DNA from: an uncultured Bacillota bacterium
GTDB taxonomy: Bacteria; Bacillota_I; Bacilli_A; RFN20; CAG-631
Length of the DNA: 64,000 bases
Direction: 5' to 3'
Assembly (NCBI GenBank): GCA_905197115.1
Contig: CAJJXN010000001.1
Location: forward strand, 1 to 64,000
Position 1 is the first letter of the stretch, and each line of letters begins with the position of its first letter. A program made the position numbers and the translations under genes. Below, in pieces: positions 9,018 to 17,837 of this stretch. Below the pieces are notes generated by a model that saw nothing but the letters and a program-made list of their open reading frames with translations, was not told the DNA's origin and did not search any database.

Positions 9018-9803
9018 ATGAATCAATTTAAAATTATAAAAATAAATGAAGAAATTACGTGCATTAATGATGATCAATTATGCAGTGTATATGTTGTGGT
9101 TGGAACAAAAAAGGCTTTAATAATAGATACGGGAATGAGTACTACACCATCTTTGTTAAACGAAATTAAAAAAATTACAAATAAAGAATTAATCGTTGTT
9201 TTAACGCATGGTCATTTTGATCATACGGGTCATATTTGTGAATTTGATGAAATTTATATGGATAAAGATGATTTTGAATGTTTAATCAAACAAGAAGAAT
9301 TAAAAACTTGTTTATCAAAAATAAAGTTTGTTGAAAATGAACAAGAATTTGACTTAGGTAATTATACGATTAAAGTTTTAAAAACGCCAGGTCATACTCA
9401 AGGAAGTATCGTACTTATCGATGAATTTCATCATATTTTATTTACCGGTGATCAATTTGGCTCAGGCTGTGGTGTTTGGATGCAAGTAAATGAAGCATTA
9501 CCTTTGTCTAAATATATTGAATCTATCGAAAATTTTAAAAACTATATTATTAATAATTATAATTATGATTATTATAAATGGAATTATTTAGGTGGTCATT
9601 TAGGACAAGAAACCACCGGTAGAATGGGATTTAATCCTTTAAATAGTGAAATGATTGAGAATTTAAAAACATTATCACAACTTACTTTAGAGCATAAAGT
9701 GATGTTACAATCGACAAGTGCAACTGAATTCAATAATGAAAAATCTTATTATGTATGCTATAAAAACGCCGAAATGGTTATAAGAAAATCTTTGATAAAA
9801 TAA
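9018..9803 (+). CDS. MBL-fold metallo-hydrolase
   Basis: 261-aa metallo-beta-lactamase-fold hydrolase. Dinuclear metal residues are visible: THGHFDHTGH (HxHxDH, about 71-80), the GHTQGS His (about 127), the FTGDQFGSG Asp and the C-terminal LGGHLGQE His. No signal peptide, so cytoplasmic. The closest families by motif pattern are glyoxalase II-like or YflN-like hydrolases; the substrate cannot be told. It is the last gene before a strong bidirectional terminator. Confidence 0.8.
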   Translation: MNQFKIIKINEEITCINDDQLCSVYVVVGTKKALIIDTGMSTTPSLLNEIKKITNKELIVVLTHGHFDHTGHICEFDEIYMDKDDFECLIKQEELKTCLSKIKFVENEQEFDLGNYTIKVLKTPGHTQGSIVLIDEFHHILFTGDQFGSGCGVWMQVNEALPLSKYIESIENFKNYIINNYNYDYYKWNYLGGHLGQETTGRMGFNPLNSEMIENLKTLSQLTLEHKVMLQSTSATEFNNEKSYYVCYKNAEMVIRKSLIK

Positions 9804-9808
9804 AAAAG

Positions 9809-9842
9809 TAGACAATGTTCTTTAAAAACATTGTCTATTTTA
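9809..9842. terminator. bidirectional terminator between convergent genes
   Basis: Perfect stem TAGACAATGTT / AACATTGTCTA with A-runs before and T-runs after. It serves the MBL gene on + and the isochorismatase-like gene on -. Confidence 0.85.
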
Positions 9843-9864
9843 TTCATTGAATTTAAGTAATTTT

Positions 9865-10416
9865 TTAGAACTGTTGAAGTAATTCTTCTACTGTAAAAAC
9901 TTGAGCACCATATACATCTTTTAAATATTTTATACCATACGTATAATCTTCTAAAGTAAAGGAATCGGTTGCATCCCTAGCTACAACAACATTATATCCG
10001 AGACAATAAGCATCAGCAGCAGTGTGACGGACACACATATGAGTATGTAAACCAGTTAAGATAACCGTATCTATATTTAATTCCTTTAATAATAAATCTA
10101 AATCTGTATGAAAAAAGCCACTATAGCGACGTTTAGGAACAATATAATCTTTTTCATTTACTTCAAGTTCAGGAATTACTTCTGCTCCTTTTGTTCCTGC
10201 GATTGCGTGTTCACCCCAAAGTTGTAATTCATGGTCAATTCCTTTTACATGGGCATCGTTACAAAAAATAATTGGTATATTTTTTTCTCTAGCACCTTTT
10301 AATAATTTTGCATTTGTTGCTACAATAGCTAACCCACGATCGCATTTTAAAGCACCTGTAACAAAATCGTTTAACATATCTACAACTAAAATAGCTGTTT
10401 TATTTTTATCTATCAT
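9865..10416 (-). CDS. isochorismatase-family cysteine hydrolase
   Basis: 183-aa hydrolase of the isochorismatase/nicotinamidase superfamily. Catalytic triad residues are visible: Asp in VVDMLNDF, Lys in VPKRRYSGF and the nucleophile Cys in LTGLHTHMCVRHTA. The start is the ATG at 10416 with GGGAGG 7 nt upstream; an upstream extension in the same frame is AT-rich and has no ribosome site. It resembles YecD/PncA-like enzymes acting on amides such as nicotinamide. The substrate is not certain. It is divergent from the PadR operon. Confidence 0.85.
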   Translation of the reverse strand: MIDKNKTAILVVDMLNDFVTGALKCDRGLAIVATNAKLLKGAREKNIPIIFCNDAHVKGIDHELQLWGEHAIAGTKGAEVIPELEVNEKDYIVPKRRYSGFFHTDLDLLLKELNIDTVILTGLHTHMCVRHTAADAYCLGYNVVVARDATDSFTLEDYTYGIKYLKDVYGAQVFTVEELLQQF

Positions 10417-10503
10417 TTTAAAATCCTCCCTTTTTAAAAATTTTATCATATTCAAAAAAAAGTTAATACTAAAAGTATTAATAAAAAAAAAGTCGAATGT
10501 GTA

Positions 10504-10537
10504 TTGCAATACTATGTAATGCATAATATAATATAAT
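10504..10537 (+). promoter_or_regulatory. promoter of the padR operon with possible PadR operator
   Basis: TTGCAA, 17-bp spacer, TATAAT (10527-10532), with a second TATAAT five bases on. The spacer contains ATGTAATGCAT, partly palindromic and similar in style to PadR boxes (ATGT-N-ACAT). Autoregulation is inferred. Confidence 0.6.
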
Positions 10538-10555
10538 GCGTAAGGAGGAGATAAA

Positions 10556-10882
10556 ATGGATTCGCAATTAAAAAAAGGGTTAATTGAAGTGTGCGTATTA
10601 GCCTCTTTATTACGTAAAGAATCTTATGGGTATAAAATTATTGATGATTTAAAAGATTACATTGAGATTTCTGAATCCACTTTATATCCAATTTTAAAAA
10701 GGTTAGAAGCAAGAGGGGCCTTAAGAACACGTTCTGTTGCGATTAATGGAAGACTTCGAAAATATTATATGATTAGTGAAAAGGGAAAAAAAGAAATTGA
10801 TGATTTTTTAGAAGAAATAAAAGAATTTAATAGAGTCGCTGATTATATTCAAAAAGCTTCAGGGGGTTATATACATGACTAA
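10556..10882 (+). CDS. PadR-family transcriptional regulator
   Basis: 108-aa winged-helix repressor. The PadR core is clear: LLRKESYGYKIIDDL followed by ISESTLYPILKRLEARGAL and the beta-wing KYYMISEKGKKEI. GGAGG precedes the ATG. It overlaps the next gene by 8 nt, forming the common PadR-HAAS-DUF4097 operon, in which PadR usually represses its own operon in response to envelope stress (family knowledge). Confidence 0.92.
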   Translation: MDSQLKKGLIEVCVLASLLRKESYGYKIIDDLKDYIEISESTLYPILKRLEARGALRTRSVAINGRLRKYYMISEKGKKEIDDFLEEIKEFNRVADYIQKASGGYIHD

Positions 10883-11465
10883 GAAAGAATGGTTTGAAGA
10901 TTTTAAAGGTAGATTAGATCGCTTACCAAATAAGGATTGCCAAGAAGCAATCAATTTTTATGAAGAACTTTATCAAGATAAATTAGATCAAGGATTAGAT
11001 CCAAAAAGTATTATTGAAGGGTTTCCTCTTCCAGAAGATGCAGCTAAAAAAATTCTTGATGAAGTTAAAGAAGAAAATTTAGAAAACACGCCAGAAATTA
11101 AAACATATAAAGAAAAAAAAGTAAAAGAAAAGAAAGAAAAACCTGAAAAAGTCAAAAAAGAAAAAAGAGGAAAACCTATGTGGTTAAAAATTGTTTCAAT
11201 TCTTATTGCATTTCCTATTTTTATCGTTTTGTTTTCTTTAAGTATTGCTTTTATTTGTGTGTTTTTGTCGGGATTTGCTGTTGTAGTTTATGGTTTTGTT
11301 TCTTTAATTTATTATATTATTATTTATTTTAAATCCATGGGAGATTTAATATTAAATAGTGGTTTTGCACTCATCGTTATTGCTAGTGGCTTTTTACTTA
11401 TTACTTTATTTGGAAATTTGACTCGATTATGCTTTAAAGGTGTCGGTCAATTATGCAAAAGATAG
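10875..11465 (+). CDS. HAAS-domain (DUF1700) membrane protein
   Basis: 196-aa protein. The N-terminal HAAS/DUF1700 helical domain (about 1-70, with LPNKDCQEAINFYEELYQD and ...PLPEDAAKKIL) is followed by a highly basic Lys/Glu linker and three or so hydrophobic membrane segments (about 110-195). It is translationally coupled to padR, and HAAS proteins are thought to act with PadR in sensing at the membrane. The ligand is unknown. Confidence 0.8.
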   Translation: MTKKEWFEDFKGRLDRLPNKDCQEAINFYEELYQDKLDQGLDPKSIIEGFPLPEDAAKKILDEVKEENLENTPEIKTYKEKKVKEKKEKPEKVKKEKRGKPMWLKIVSILIAFPIFIVLFSLSIAFICVFLSGFAVVVYGFVSLIYYIIIYFKSMGDLILNSGFALIVIASGFLLITLFGNLTRLCFKGVGQLCKR

Positions 11466-11477
11466 GAGGGGTATAAA

Positions 11478-12341
11478 ATGAAATTCAAAAAATCTTTATT
11501 CTTTTTTATCTTATTTTTAATTTTAGGATCGGTATGTTTATTAGTAGCGCATGAAAAATATAATATGAGTATAAAAAATAGTTTTAAAAATTATGAATTA
11601 AAAACAATAACATATACCGAAAATGAATCAATACTGAATTTAAAAATTGATACACGTACACAAGGAATTCAATTTTTAAAAAGTGAGAATAATGAGTTAA
11701 AAATAGATTATTATCAACATAATCGTGCAAAATGGACATTTGAATTAAATGAAAATACGCTAACCATTCAAGAAAAATTTCAAATGATCGATATTTTTTT
11801 CTTTCGAGGCTATAATCAACAACCAATGAAAATATATTTACCTAATTTAGTATTGGATCAATGTGAAATAAAAGTATTGAATGGAGAAGTAAAATCATCC
11901 CTTGAATTACAAACAAAAAAATTTAGTTTAGATATTAAAAATGGAAGAATAGAACTTTCAAATTTAAAAGCAATGCAAATGAATATGAAAATGACTAATG
12001 GTCAAATCAAATTAAATCATATCACTTGCGAAGACTTATTAGAAATCAAGCAAACAAACGGACAATTGATTTTAAATTCCTCTATTGCTGATAAAGTTAA
12101 AATTAATCTTACAAATGGAGAAATTAATTTAAAACAAATAGAAGCAAATCACTTTGATTTAGACTTAGTAAATGGAGATATTTTAGGTACAATAAAAGGA
12201 AATCAAAATGATTACGTAATAGAATGTAATGTAACAAATGGAAAAATTGTTTCACCTAAAAATCAAAGCAATGAATCATTAAAAACTTTTTATGCCAATG
12301 TTACCAACGGAAAGATCAAAGTTTATTTTGAAAATAACTAA
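11478..12341 (+). CDS. DUF4097-type beta-helical envelope protein
   Basis: 287-aa protein with an N-terminal membrane anchor (about 6-24, no lipobox) and an extracytoplasmic right-handed beta-helix-like region. It shows repeated 'NG.I.L/NGEI.L/NGQI.L' turns every ~20 residues, typical of DUF4097/DUF4098 proteins found beside PadR-HAAS. It is the third and last gene of that operon and is followed at once by a terminator. The molecular role is unknown; envelope stress monitoring is inferred from context. Confidence 0.8.
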   Translation: MKFKKSLFFFILFLILGSVCLLVAHEKYNMSIKNSFKNYELKTITYTENESILNLKIDTRTQGIQFLKSENNELKIDYYQHNRAKWTFELNENTLTIQEKFQMIDIFFFRGYNQQPMKIYLPNLVLDQCEIKVLNGEVKSSLELQTKKFSLDIKNGRIELSNLKAMQMNMKMTNGQIKLNHITCEDLLEIKQTNGQLILNSSIADKVKINLTNGEINLKQIEANHFDLDLVNGDILGTIKGNQNDYVIECNVTNGKIVSPKNQSNESLKTFYANVTNGKIKVYFENN

Positions 12342-12367
12342 AAAAACAATCGAAAGATTGTTTTTTT
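12341..12367. terminator. bidirectional terminator
   Basis: AAAAAACAATC gaaa GATTGTTTTTT hairpin. It lies between the convergent DUF4097 and radical SAM genes and overlaps the latter's last codons. Confidence 0.85.
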
Positions 12368-13301
12368 AATCAAATTTATCTCCTTGAAAGATATCAAGCT
12401 CTTCCATTTTTTTATCAATTTTATTTACAACATTCATTTTCTTTAAAATCCATTGAGGAGCGACTAAAAGCATTGGATCACTATCACCGCCAATGCGGTG
12501 AATAATAACATTACCTTTTAAATATTGAAGCTGTTCAATGACAATGTCAATAAATTCTTCTTCTGTTAATAAATGAAATTTATTTTGCTGATATAATTGT
12601 TCCATGCGAGTATCTTTTATAATATTTAACATGTGAATTTTTAAACCAAATATCGGCAATTTATTCAATTTTTTTATCGTTTGAATCATCATTTTAGGAG
12701 TTTCTTTTGGTAGACCGTTGATGATATGAACAACAACATCAATACCTGCTGTATGTAACATTTTTACGGCTGTTTCAAATGTTTCGTAAGGATAGCATCG
12801 ATTAAAAGCTTCAGCTGTTTTGTCATGAGCAGTTTGAAGACCTAATTCAACCCAAAATTCTTTAAAATGCGTTTTTAATTCTTTTAAGTAAAATACAATT
12901 TCTTCGTTAATACAATCAGGACGTGTCGCAATTGACATTCCAATTACATTTTCTTTATCAATAAAAGGAGTAAATACTCTTTGTAAATTATCAATCGTGC
13001 TATATGTATTTGTATAAGCTTGAAAATAAACAATATAATATGCGTCGTGCCATTTTCTTCTCATAATTGACATGACTTCGCTAAATTGTGTTTCTAAACC
13101 ATGAGCAGGATTTCCAGCAAAATCTCCAGAACCTTTAGCAGAGCAAAAACTACAACCACCTAATCCTTTAGTGCCATCGCGATTAGGACAAGTAAAAGAA
13201 GCGTTTAAAGGAATTTTAAACACTTTTTTACCATATTTTGTTTTTAAATAATAATCTAATGTGTGATATCTTTTATTTGTTACATAATATTCAAATGCCA
13301 T
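12366..13301 (-). CDS. radical SAM protein, TIGR01212/YhcC-YtqA family
   Basis: 311-aa radical SAM enzyme. The [4Fe-4S] motif is CPNRDGTKGLGGCSFC, i.e. Cys-X11-Cys-X2-Cys instead of the usual CX3CX2C, as in the TIGR01212 family. It has an elongator-like (Elp3) radical SAM core with the MSIATRPDC strand. The specific reaction of YtqA/YhcC proteins is not established. It lies 7 nt from the phosphohexomutase upstream, in one transcript with it and the pseudouridine synthase. Confidence 0.85.
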   Translation of the reverse strand: MAFEYYVTNKRYHTLDYYLKTKYGKKVFKIPLNASFTCPNRDGTKGLGGCSFCSAKGSGDFAGNPAHGLETQFSEVMSIMRRKWHDAYYIVYFQAYTNTYSTIDNLQRVFTPFIDKENVIGMSIATRPDCINEEIVFYLKELKTHFKEFWVELGLQTAHDKTAEAFNRCYPYETFETAVKMLHTAGIDVVVHIINGLPKETPKMMIQTIKKLNKLPIFGLKIHMLNIIKDTRMEQLYQQNKFHLLTEEEFIDIVIEQLQYLKGNVIIHRIGGDSDPMLLVAPQWILKKMNVVNKIDKKMEELDIFQGDKFD

Positions 13302-13307
13302 CTTAAT

Positions 13308-14993
13308 TTAAATCATAGATAAAATAAAATTCTTCATTTTATCGTGCCTTTCTGTTGCTTCTTTTAAAGTATGTCCGCAGAATGCGAAATAAAATTTACA
13401 TTTTGGTTCCGTTCCTGATGGTCGAATTGCAATAAAAGAGCCATCTTTAAATAAATAACGAAGAACGTTTGACTTTTCGAAGTCTAAATCTTTTTTTTCT
13501 TTTTCAGATACACTTGTAAGAGTCAAATAATCTTCTTTGATTTCAACCTTTTCTCCTCCAATAAAGTGTAGTGGAGTATGACGTAATTTTTCCATTAATT
13601 CATTGATTTTAGCAAGACCTTCACTGCCTTCAACTTTATAAGAATACTGAGATTCAATATGATATTGTAATTTTTGTTGCAATTCTTCAAATACATCTAA
13701 TAACGTTTTTTGTTGATGTTTATAATAACTTGCCATTTCGCAAATTAATAAAACAGATTGAACGCCATCTTTATCTCTTACATTTGGATTAAATAAATAA
13801 CCATAAGATTCCTCATAACCCATTTGAAAAATAGGACCTTTATTTTGTAAAGATTGGGCAATTTTATCGCCAATATATTTAAAACCAGTTAATGTTTGTT
13901 CGCAAGCCACATGATACATATGAGCTACTTTCGCACCTAAAGGTGAGGTAACAATGGTATTATATATAATGCTATTTTCATCAAGAGTGCCTTGTTCTTT
14001 TTTAGAACTTAGCACATAATCCATTAAAATAGATCCCGTTTGATTACCCGTTAAATAAATTGGATTTTGCTCTTTATCAAATACGACAACACCAACTCGA
14101 TCACAATCAGGGTCTGTAGTTACAACAATATCTGCATTTACTTTTTTAGCTAAAGAAATGGCAGCAATGTAAGCTTCTTTTTCTTCTGGATTAGGGGTAA
14201 TTGTGTTTTTAAATTCTGGGCTTGGAAAAGATTGTTCTTCAACTTCTATAATATCAAATCCAGCTTTTTTTAAAACAGTCATTACAGGAACATAGCCTGT
14301 TCCATGTTGTGGAGAATAAACAATTTTAAGGTTTGAAACATCCAAATTTTTACGAATACGAGTGTCTAAAACCATTTGGTAATAGGCTTCATCGATTTCT
14401 TTGGTTAAAGTTTGGATGAAAGAAGATGATTCTACAAAAGGAATAGCTAGGTCATCTTCAATTTGATTAATCTTTTCTAAAACTTTATTTGATTGTTCTA
14501 AAATTAATTGGCATCCATCGCTATTATAAATTTTATAGCCATTATATTCTTTTGGATTATGGCTTGCTGTGATGACAATCCCACCTGCTGCATGTAAATA
14601 TCGGACAGCAAAAGATAATTCTGGTGTAGGACGAAGACTATCAAAAATATAAGTTTTAATACCTAAAGCAGCTAAAACTTTTGCGGCATCTAAAGTAAAG
14701 ACATCACTATTTTTTCGATTGTCATGTGCAATTACAACACCTTTAGTGGAAGCCTCTTTGTCATTTTCAAGTAAATATAAACCAAAACCATAAGTTGCCT
14801 TTTTAACAACAATAGAATTCATGTTATTTGTACCAGCTCCCATAATGCCACGTAACCCACCTGTACCAAATTCAAGATCTTTATAAAATGCTTCTTGAAT
14901 TTGCTTTTCATTCATGTTTTTTAATTCTTCTTTTAAAACTTCATCTACAGCATTACTTCTTAACCATTTTTGATATTTTTTGCTTGCATTCAT
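13308..14993 (-). CDS. pgcA: phospho-sugar mutase (phosphoglucomutase/phosphomannomutase)
   Basis: 561-aa alpha-D-phosphohexomutase interconverting hexose-1- and -6-phosphates. Seen: phosphoserine loop TASHNPKEYNGYK (about residue 140), metal loop DPDCDRVGV (about 295), sugar loop MGYEESYGY (about 390) and phosphate-binding RPSGTEPK near the C-terminus. Start at 14993 with AAAGGAG upstream; its ATG overlaps the TGA of the pseudouridine synthase gene (ATGA). Length is that of B. subtilis PgcA-type enzymes. It probably supplies glucose-1-phosphate for glycans. Confidence 0.92.
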   Translation of the reverse strand: MNASKKYQKWLRSNAVDEVLKEELKNMNEKQIQEAFYKDLEFGTGGLRGIMGAGTNNMNSIVVKKATYGFGLYLLENDKEASTKGVVIAHDNRKNSDVFTLDAAKVLAALGIKTYIFDSLRPTPELSFAVRYLHAAGGIVITASHNPKEYNGYKIYNSDGCQLILEQSNKVLEKINQIEDDLAIPFVESSSFIQTLTKEIDEAYYQMVLDTRIRKNLDVSNLKIVYSPQHGTGYVPVMTVLKKAGFDIIEVEEQSFPSPEFKNTITPNPEEKEAYIAAISLAKKVNADIVVTTDPDCDRVGVVVFDKEQNPIYLTGNQTGSILMDYVLSSKKEQGTLDENSIIYNTIVTSPLGAKVAHMYHVACEQTLTGFKYIGDKIAQSLQNKGPIFQMGYEESYGYLFNPNVRDKDGVQSVLLICEMASYYKHQQKTLLDVFEELQQKLQYHIESQYSYKVEGSEGLAKINELMEKLRHTPLHFIGGEKVEIKEDYLTLTSVSEKEKKDLDFEKSNVLRYLFKDGSFIAIRPSGTEPKCKFYFAFCGHTLKEATERHDKMKNFILSMI

Positions 14994-15952
14994 TTTGTGT
15001 TCTCCTTTGTTAATTTTTTTATTAAATCTTTTTGCCATTGATAAAGTGGAGCGACAAAACTTTGATTGTTTAAATATTGAAGTTCCCCTTTTAATGACTT
15101 AAAAGTAATTTCTTTCGCATGTAAGAAATAGTTTTTCATTTGATAAAGTTTAGCTAAATCATCGGTTTCTTTATTACCATACTTTTTGTCCCCAATTAAC
15201 GGATGTTTAATGGATTGCATATGCACACGAATTTGATGCGTTCGCCCAGTCAAAATGGTCAGTTCAATTAAAGAGCAATGATTGAATTTTTGAATAGGTT
15301 GATATAAAGTTTTAGCAAAAAGACCTTGTGGGTGCACATATACTTTTTTTAGTTTTTCATCTTTAAGTAAAGGTGCATTGATTTCTCCTGCTTGATTTAT
15401 TTGCCCAGCTACTAAGGCAATATATTTTTTAGAAAGAGAATCATGATTTTTAAAAGCTTCAAATAATAATTGTAATGCTATATTTGTTTTGCCAAAAATT
15501 ACGATACCACTTGTGTTTCGATCAATTCGATGAGCTAAAGAAGGCACGAAAGTGTTTTCTTTGTTGGGATCATATTCTTTTTTTTCGATCAAATAATTTA
15601 GCACTTGACGAGAAAGTGTATCTTCTGAAATGTTTTCTCCATCATGCACAAGTAAATGAATAGGCTTATTAACGATTAAAATATTAGCATCTTCATAAAG
15701 AATATCAAATTCTTTTTTATGAGAAATTTTGATGTTTTTTTGTACATGCAAATCTTCTTCATTTACATAAATGGTGATTATATCATTTAATTGTGTGATA
15801 TATTCTGGTTTGGCTGGCTTTTTATTTACTTTTATATCTTTTTTTCGAAAAAGTTTATAGATATAAGATAAAGGTGCATTGTTCAAATATTTTTTGATAA
15901 AATTGTCTAAACGTTTATTTTGATCATTTGTTTGTATGGTTATTTGAATCAT
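14990..15952 (-). CDS. RluA-family 23S rRNA pseudouridine synthase (RluC/RluD type)
   Basis: 320-aa enzyme isomerising uridines in RNA. An N-terminal S4 RNA-binding domain (about 12-70) is followed by the catalytic domain with HRIDRNTSGIVIFGKT (about 142-157, catalytic Asp) and GRTHQIRVHM (about 235). It is the first gene of a three-gene transcript with pgcA and the radical SAM gene; the stop overlaps the pgcA start. Which uridines are modified cannot be told. Confidence 0.9.
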   Translation of the reverse strand: MIQITIQTNDQNKRLDNFIKKYLNNAPLSYIYKLFRKKDIKVNKKPAKPEYITQLNDIITIYVNEEDLHVQKNIKISHKKEFDILYEDANILIVNKPIHLLVHDGENISEDTLSRQVLNYLIEKKEYDPNKENTFVPSLAHRIDRNTSGIVIFGKTNIALQLLFEAFKNHDSLSKKYIALVAGQINQAGEINAPLLKDEKLKKVYVHPQGLFAKTLYQPIQKFNHCSLIELTILTGRTHQIRVHMQSIKHPLIGDKKYGNKETDDLAKLYQMKNYFLHAKEITFKSLKGELQYLNNQSFVAPLYQWQKDLIKKLTKENTK

Positions 15953-16019
15953 CTTATCACCTTCTTTTTTATTGTATCAAATTTTTAAAAAAATACAAAG
16001 AAAGTCATTCGACAAAACA

Positions 16020-16050
16020 AAAACTGTTAAACATTTTGTCTAACAGTTTT
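16020..16050 (-). terminator. terminator after the lipoprotein pair
   Basis: AAAACTGTTA / TAACAGTTTT stem with 11-nt loop, just past the stop of the second lipoprotein gene. Confidence 0.65.
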
Positions 16051-16058
16051 AAATATAA

Positions 16059-16616
16059 TTATATTGTAAAAATGACGTGTTGTTCTTGTTTTTGATAATG
16101 AATTGTAAATGAAGACATTTTTTGTTCACTTTCATCTATATGATTGAGGGAATAAAAACTTAAATCTAAATCTCCATTTAAAGTCATATCTAAATCTAAA
16201 AAAAGTAAAAAAGATATCTCTAGTTTATTAATGTTTTGAATAGAATCTTCTTTTAAAAATTTTTTTTGAATAAAATAACTTGTTTGATTATTATAAGTTA
16301 ATGAAAATTTAACTCCATCATTGATATTTAAAAAAGTTTGTGTATAAAAAATTTCAATTGAAGCATGAATGATAGAAGAAGAACCATTAGGAATTTCTAA
16401 ATGCTCATTTTCTATATAAATAATGGGTGAAGTTTCTAACAGAGAACATTCAAAAAGATATTCATTTTCAACTAAATGTGAAGATGTAATCAAAGATTCA
16501 TTTGTGGGAGTAGATGTACTGGTTGAAATAGAAGGAAAAGAAGAAATAGAAGTTGAATTACAACCTGTTAAAAAAACAATAACAATAATAAATAAAGTAT
16601 AAAATTTTTTAATCAT
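16059..16616 (-). CDS. hypothetical lipoprotein, paralogue of its neighbour
   Basis: About 185 aa. Signal peptide and lipobox VFLTGC at the N-terminus, a Ser/Thr-rich linker, then a beta-rich domain of unknown family. The start at 16616 is chosen because GGAG lies upstream between it and the stop of the preceding gene, 4 nt away. It has the same plan as the 16621-17190 protein (lipobox, Ser/Thr stretch, ending in a short beta domain with D-L-D-L-S repeats). Probably an outer-face lipoprotein of a duplicated pair. No function is recognised. Confidence 0.75.
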   Translation of the reverse strand: MIKKFYTLFIIVIVFLTGCNSTSISSFPSISTSTSTPTNESLITSSHLVENEYLFECSLLETSPIIYIENEHLEIPNGSSSIIHASIEIFYTQTFLNINDGVKFSLTYNNQTSYFIQKKFLKEDSIQNINKLEISFLLFLDLDMTLNGDLDLSFYSLNHIDESEQKMSSFTIHYQKQEQHVIFTI

Positions 16617-16620
16617 AATG

Positions 16621-17190
16621 TTACTCCTTTTCATAAAAAGTTAGAATCTGATTTTCAATCGAATAGAAAATACGCATGGAACAAATTTCGTTTTCATTTA
16701 AATTCGTATCTATTTGTGTCGCATTTATTATCAAAACTTGAGTATTGTTTTGTGTTAAATCTAAAGAAAGATGAACAGGAATATTAAAGACTGCATCTAA
16801 AACAAATAAATTATTTGTAGATTCAATTTGCGTGTCAAAAAGATGATTTTGCATAAAGTTAAAGTGTTGGCTTCCATGTGTAATGTCTATTTTTATTGAA
16901 TGATTCTTATCAAAATTAATAATTGGGTATAATGGATTATTAAAATAATAGTGAAAAGATAATTCAAAAGAAAAATTGAAACTAGTTTCATCAATTATAG
17001 AATGTTGTTTTTGGATTAAATAAGACATAATTAGATTTGGAATTAAAGAAGGTTCTTCTTTTTCTAAATACATTTCATTTTGAGTAGAAATAGTGGATGA
17101 AGAAGATGAAGTTTTTACTTGCTTAGTTTGACAACTTGTAAGACAAAGAATGGAAATAACTAAAAATAATAATTTTTTAAATAATTTCAT
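16621..17190 (-). CDS. hypothetical lipoprotein, first of a paralogous pair
   Basis: 189 aa. N-terminal signal with lipobox LCLTSC (about residue 20) and then a run of Ser residues, followed by a beta-rich domain (FSFELSFHYYF..., LSLDLTQNNTQVL...). AGGAGG upstream of the ATG. Co-transcribed with the related gene 4 nt downstream. Function unknown; a duplicated surface lipoprotein is all that can be supported. Confidence 0.75.
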   Translation of the reverse strand: MKLFKKLLFLVISILCLTSCQTKQVKTSSSSSTISTQNEMYLEKEEPSLIPNLIMSYLIQKQHSIIDETSFNFSFELSFHYYFNNPLYPIINFDKNHSIKIDITHGSQHFNFMQNHLFDTQIESTNNLFVLDAVFNIPVHLSLDLTQNNTQVLIINATQIDTNLNENEICSMRIFYSIENQILTFYEKE

Positions 17191-17335
17191 TTATAATCCT
17201 CCTTGAAAAATAAAACTCTAAAAATAAGCAAATTAAATTACCATTTTATCTTCATTCCCTTCAAAAACGCACTTTCTATCTTTATAATATAATAAATTTA
17301 AAAAATAATAAAGAAAATAAATTATACATTCCTAA

Positions 17336-17365
17336 TAAAAAAGCCTTGTTTTTTTAAACAAGGCT
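17336..17365 (-). terminator. terminator of the ABC/TetR/TerB operon
   Basis: Stem AGCCTTGTTT / AAACAAGGCT with A-run on + (U-run on the - transcript), just after the TerB-like gene. The rest of the 180-nt gap before it is AT-rich without other signals. Confidence 0.8.
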
Positions 17366-17371
17366 ATATAT

Positions 17372-17824
17372 TTATTGAATAAGTTGCTTAATCCAAGCTT
17401 TTTCTTTTAAAGATACTTTTCCATCAATGGCACAAATCATTAAACAAACCAAAATAAGATCATTTTTTAAATCATCTGATAGTTTGCCTAAAATGTCTAT
17501 CATTTCATTGACTAATTTTTTTAGTTCTTTATTTTCAGCCTTCATTTTTTTAAGAAGGAGTTGACAATCTTTATAATTTACTTCTTCTTTAAAGAAAACT
17601 TTTAGTAATGGATAGCATAATAAATATTCTTCTTCAGACAATTTTCCATCACAAGTAATTGCACTTAAAATAAAAGTGGCAAAAATGGCTGTTCCCGCAA
17701 GACCATCTTCCGTAATTAAAGATAATGCAGGAATAATATCTAATGATTTTTTGGTTAAAATGGCACTATATTGAATGATATCTAAATTTTCAAATTCTTT
17801 GCATATTTGATTAAACTCTTTCAT
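17372..17824 (-). CDS. TerB-like domain protein
   Basis: 150-aa soluble helical protein. Two TerB-type acidic motifs can be seen, AITCDGKLSEEEY (about 57-69) and CAIDGKVSLKEKAW (about 131-144), each an ExxxDGKxxxxE metal/acidic site; the domain is found in tellurite-resistance TerB and DjlA-like proteins. It follows tetR by 13 nt at the end of the ABC exporter operon. The role is unknown; stress response at the membrane is a guess. Confidence 0.65.
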   Translation of the reverse strand: MKEFNQICKEFENLDIIQYSAILTKKSLDIIPALSLITEDGLAGTAIFATFILSAITCDGKLSEEEYLLCYPLLKVFFKEEVNYKDCQLLLKKMKAENKELKKLVNEMIDILGKLSDDLKNDLILVCLMICAIDGKVSLKEKAWIKQLIQ

Positions 17825-17837
17825 GTTTCTTTCTCCT

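Noticed and set aside
17372..17824. True tellurite-resistance locus
   Set aside because: Only a single TerB-like domain protein is present; no other ter genes.
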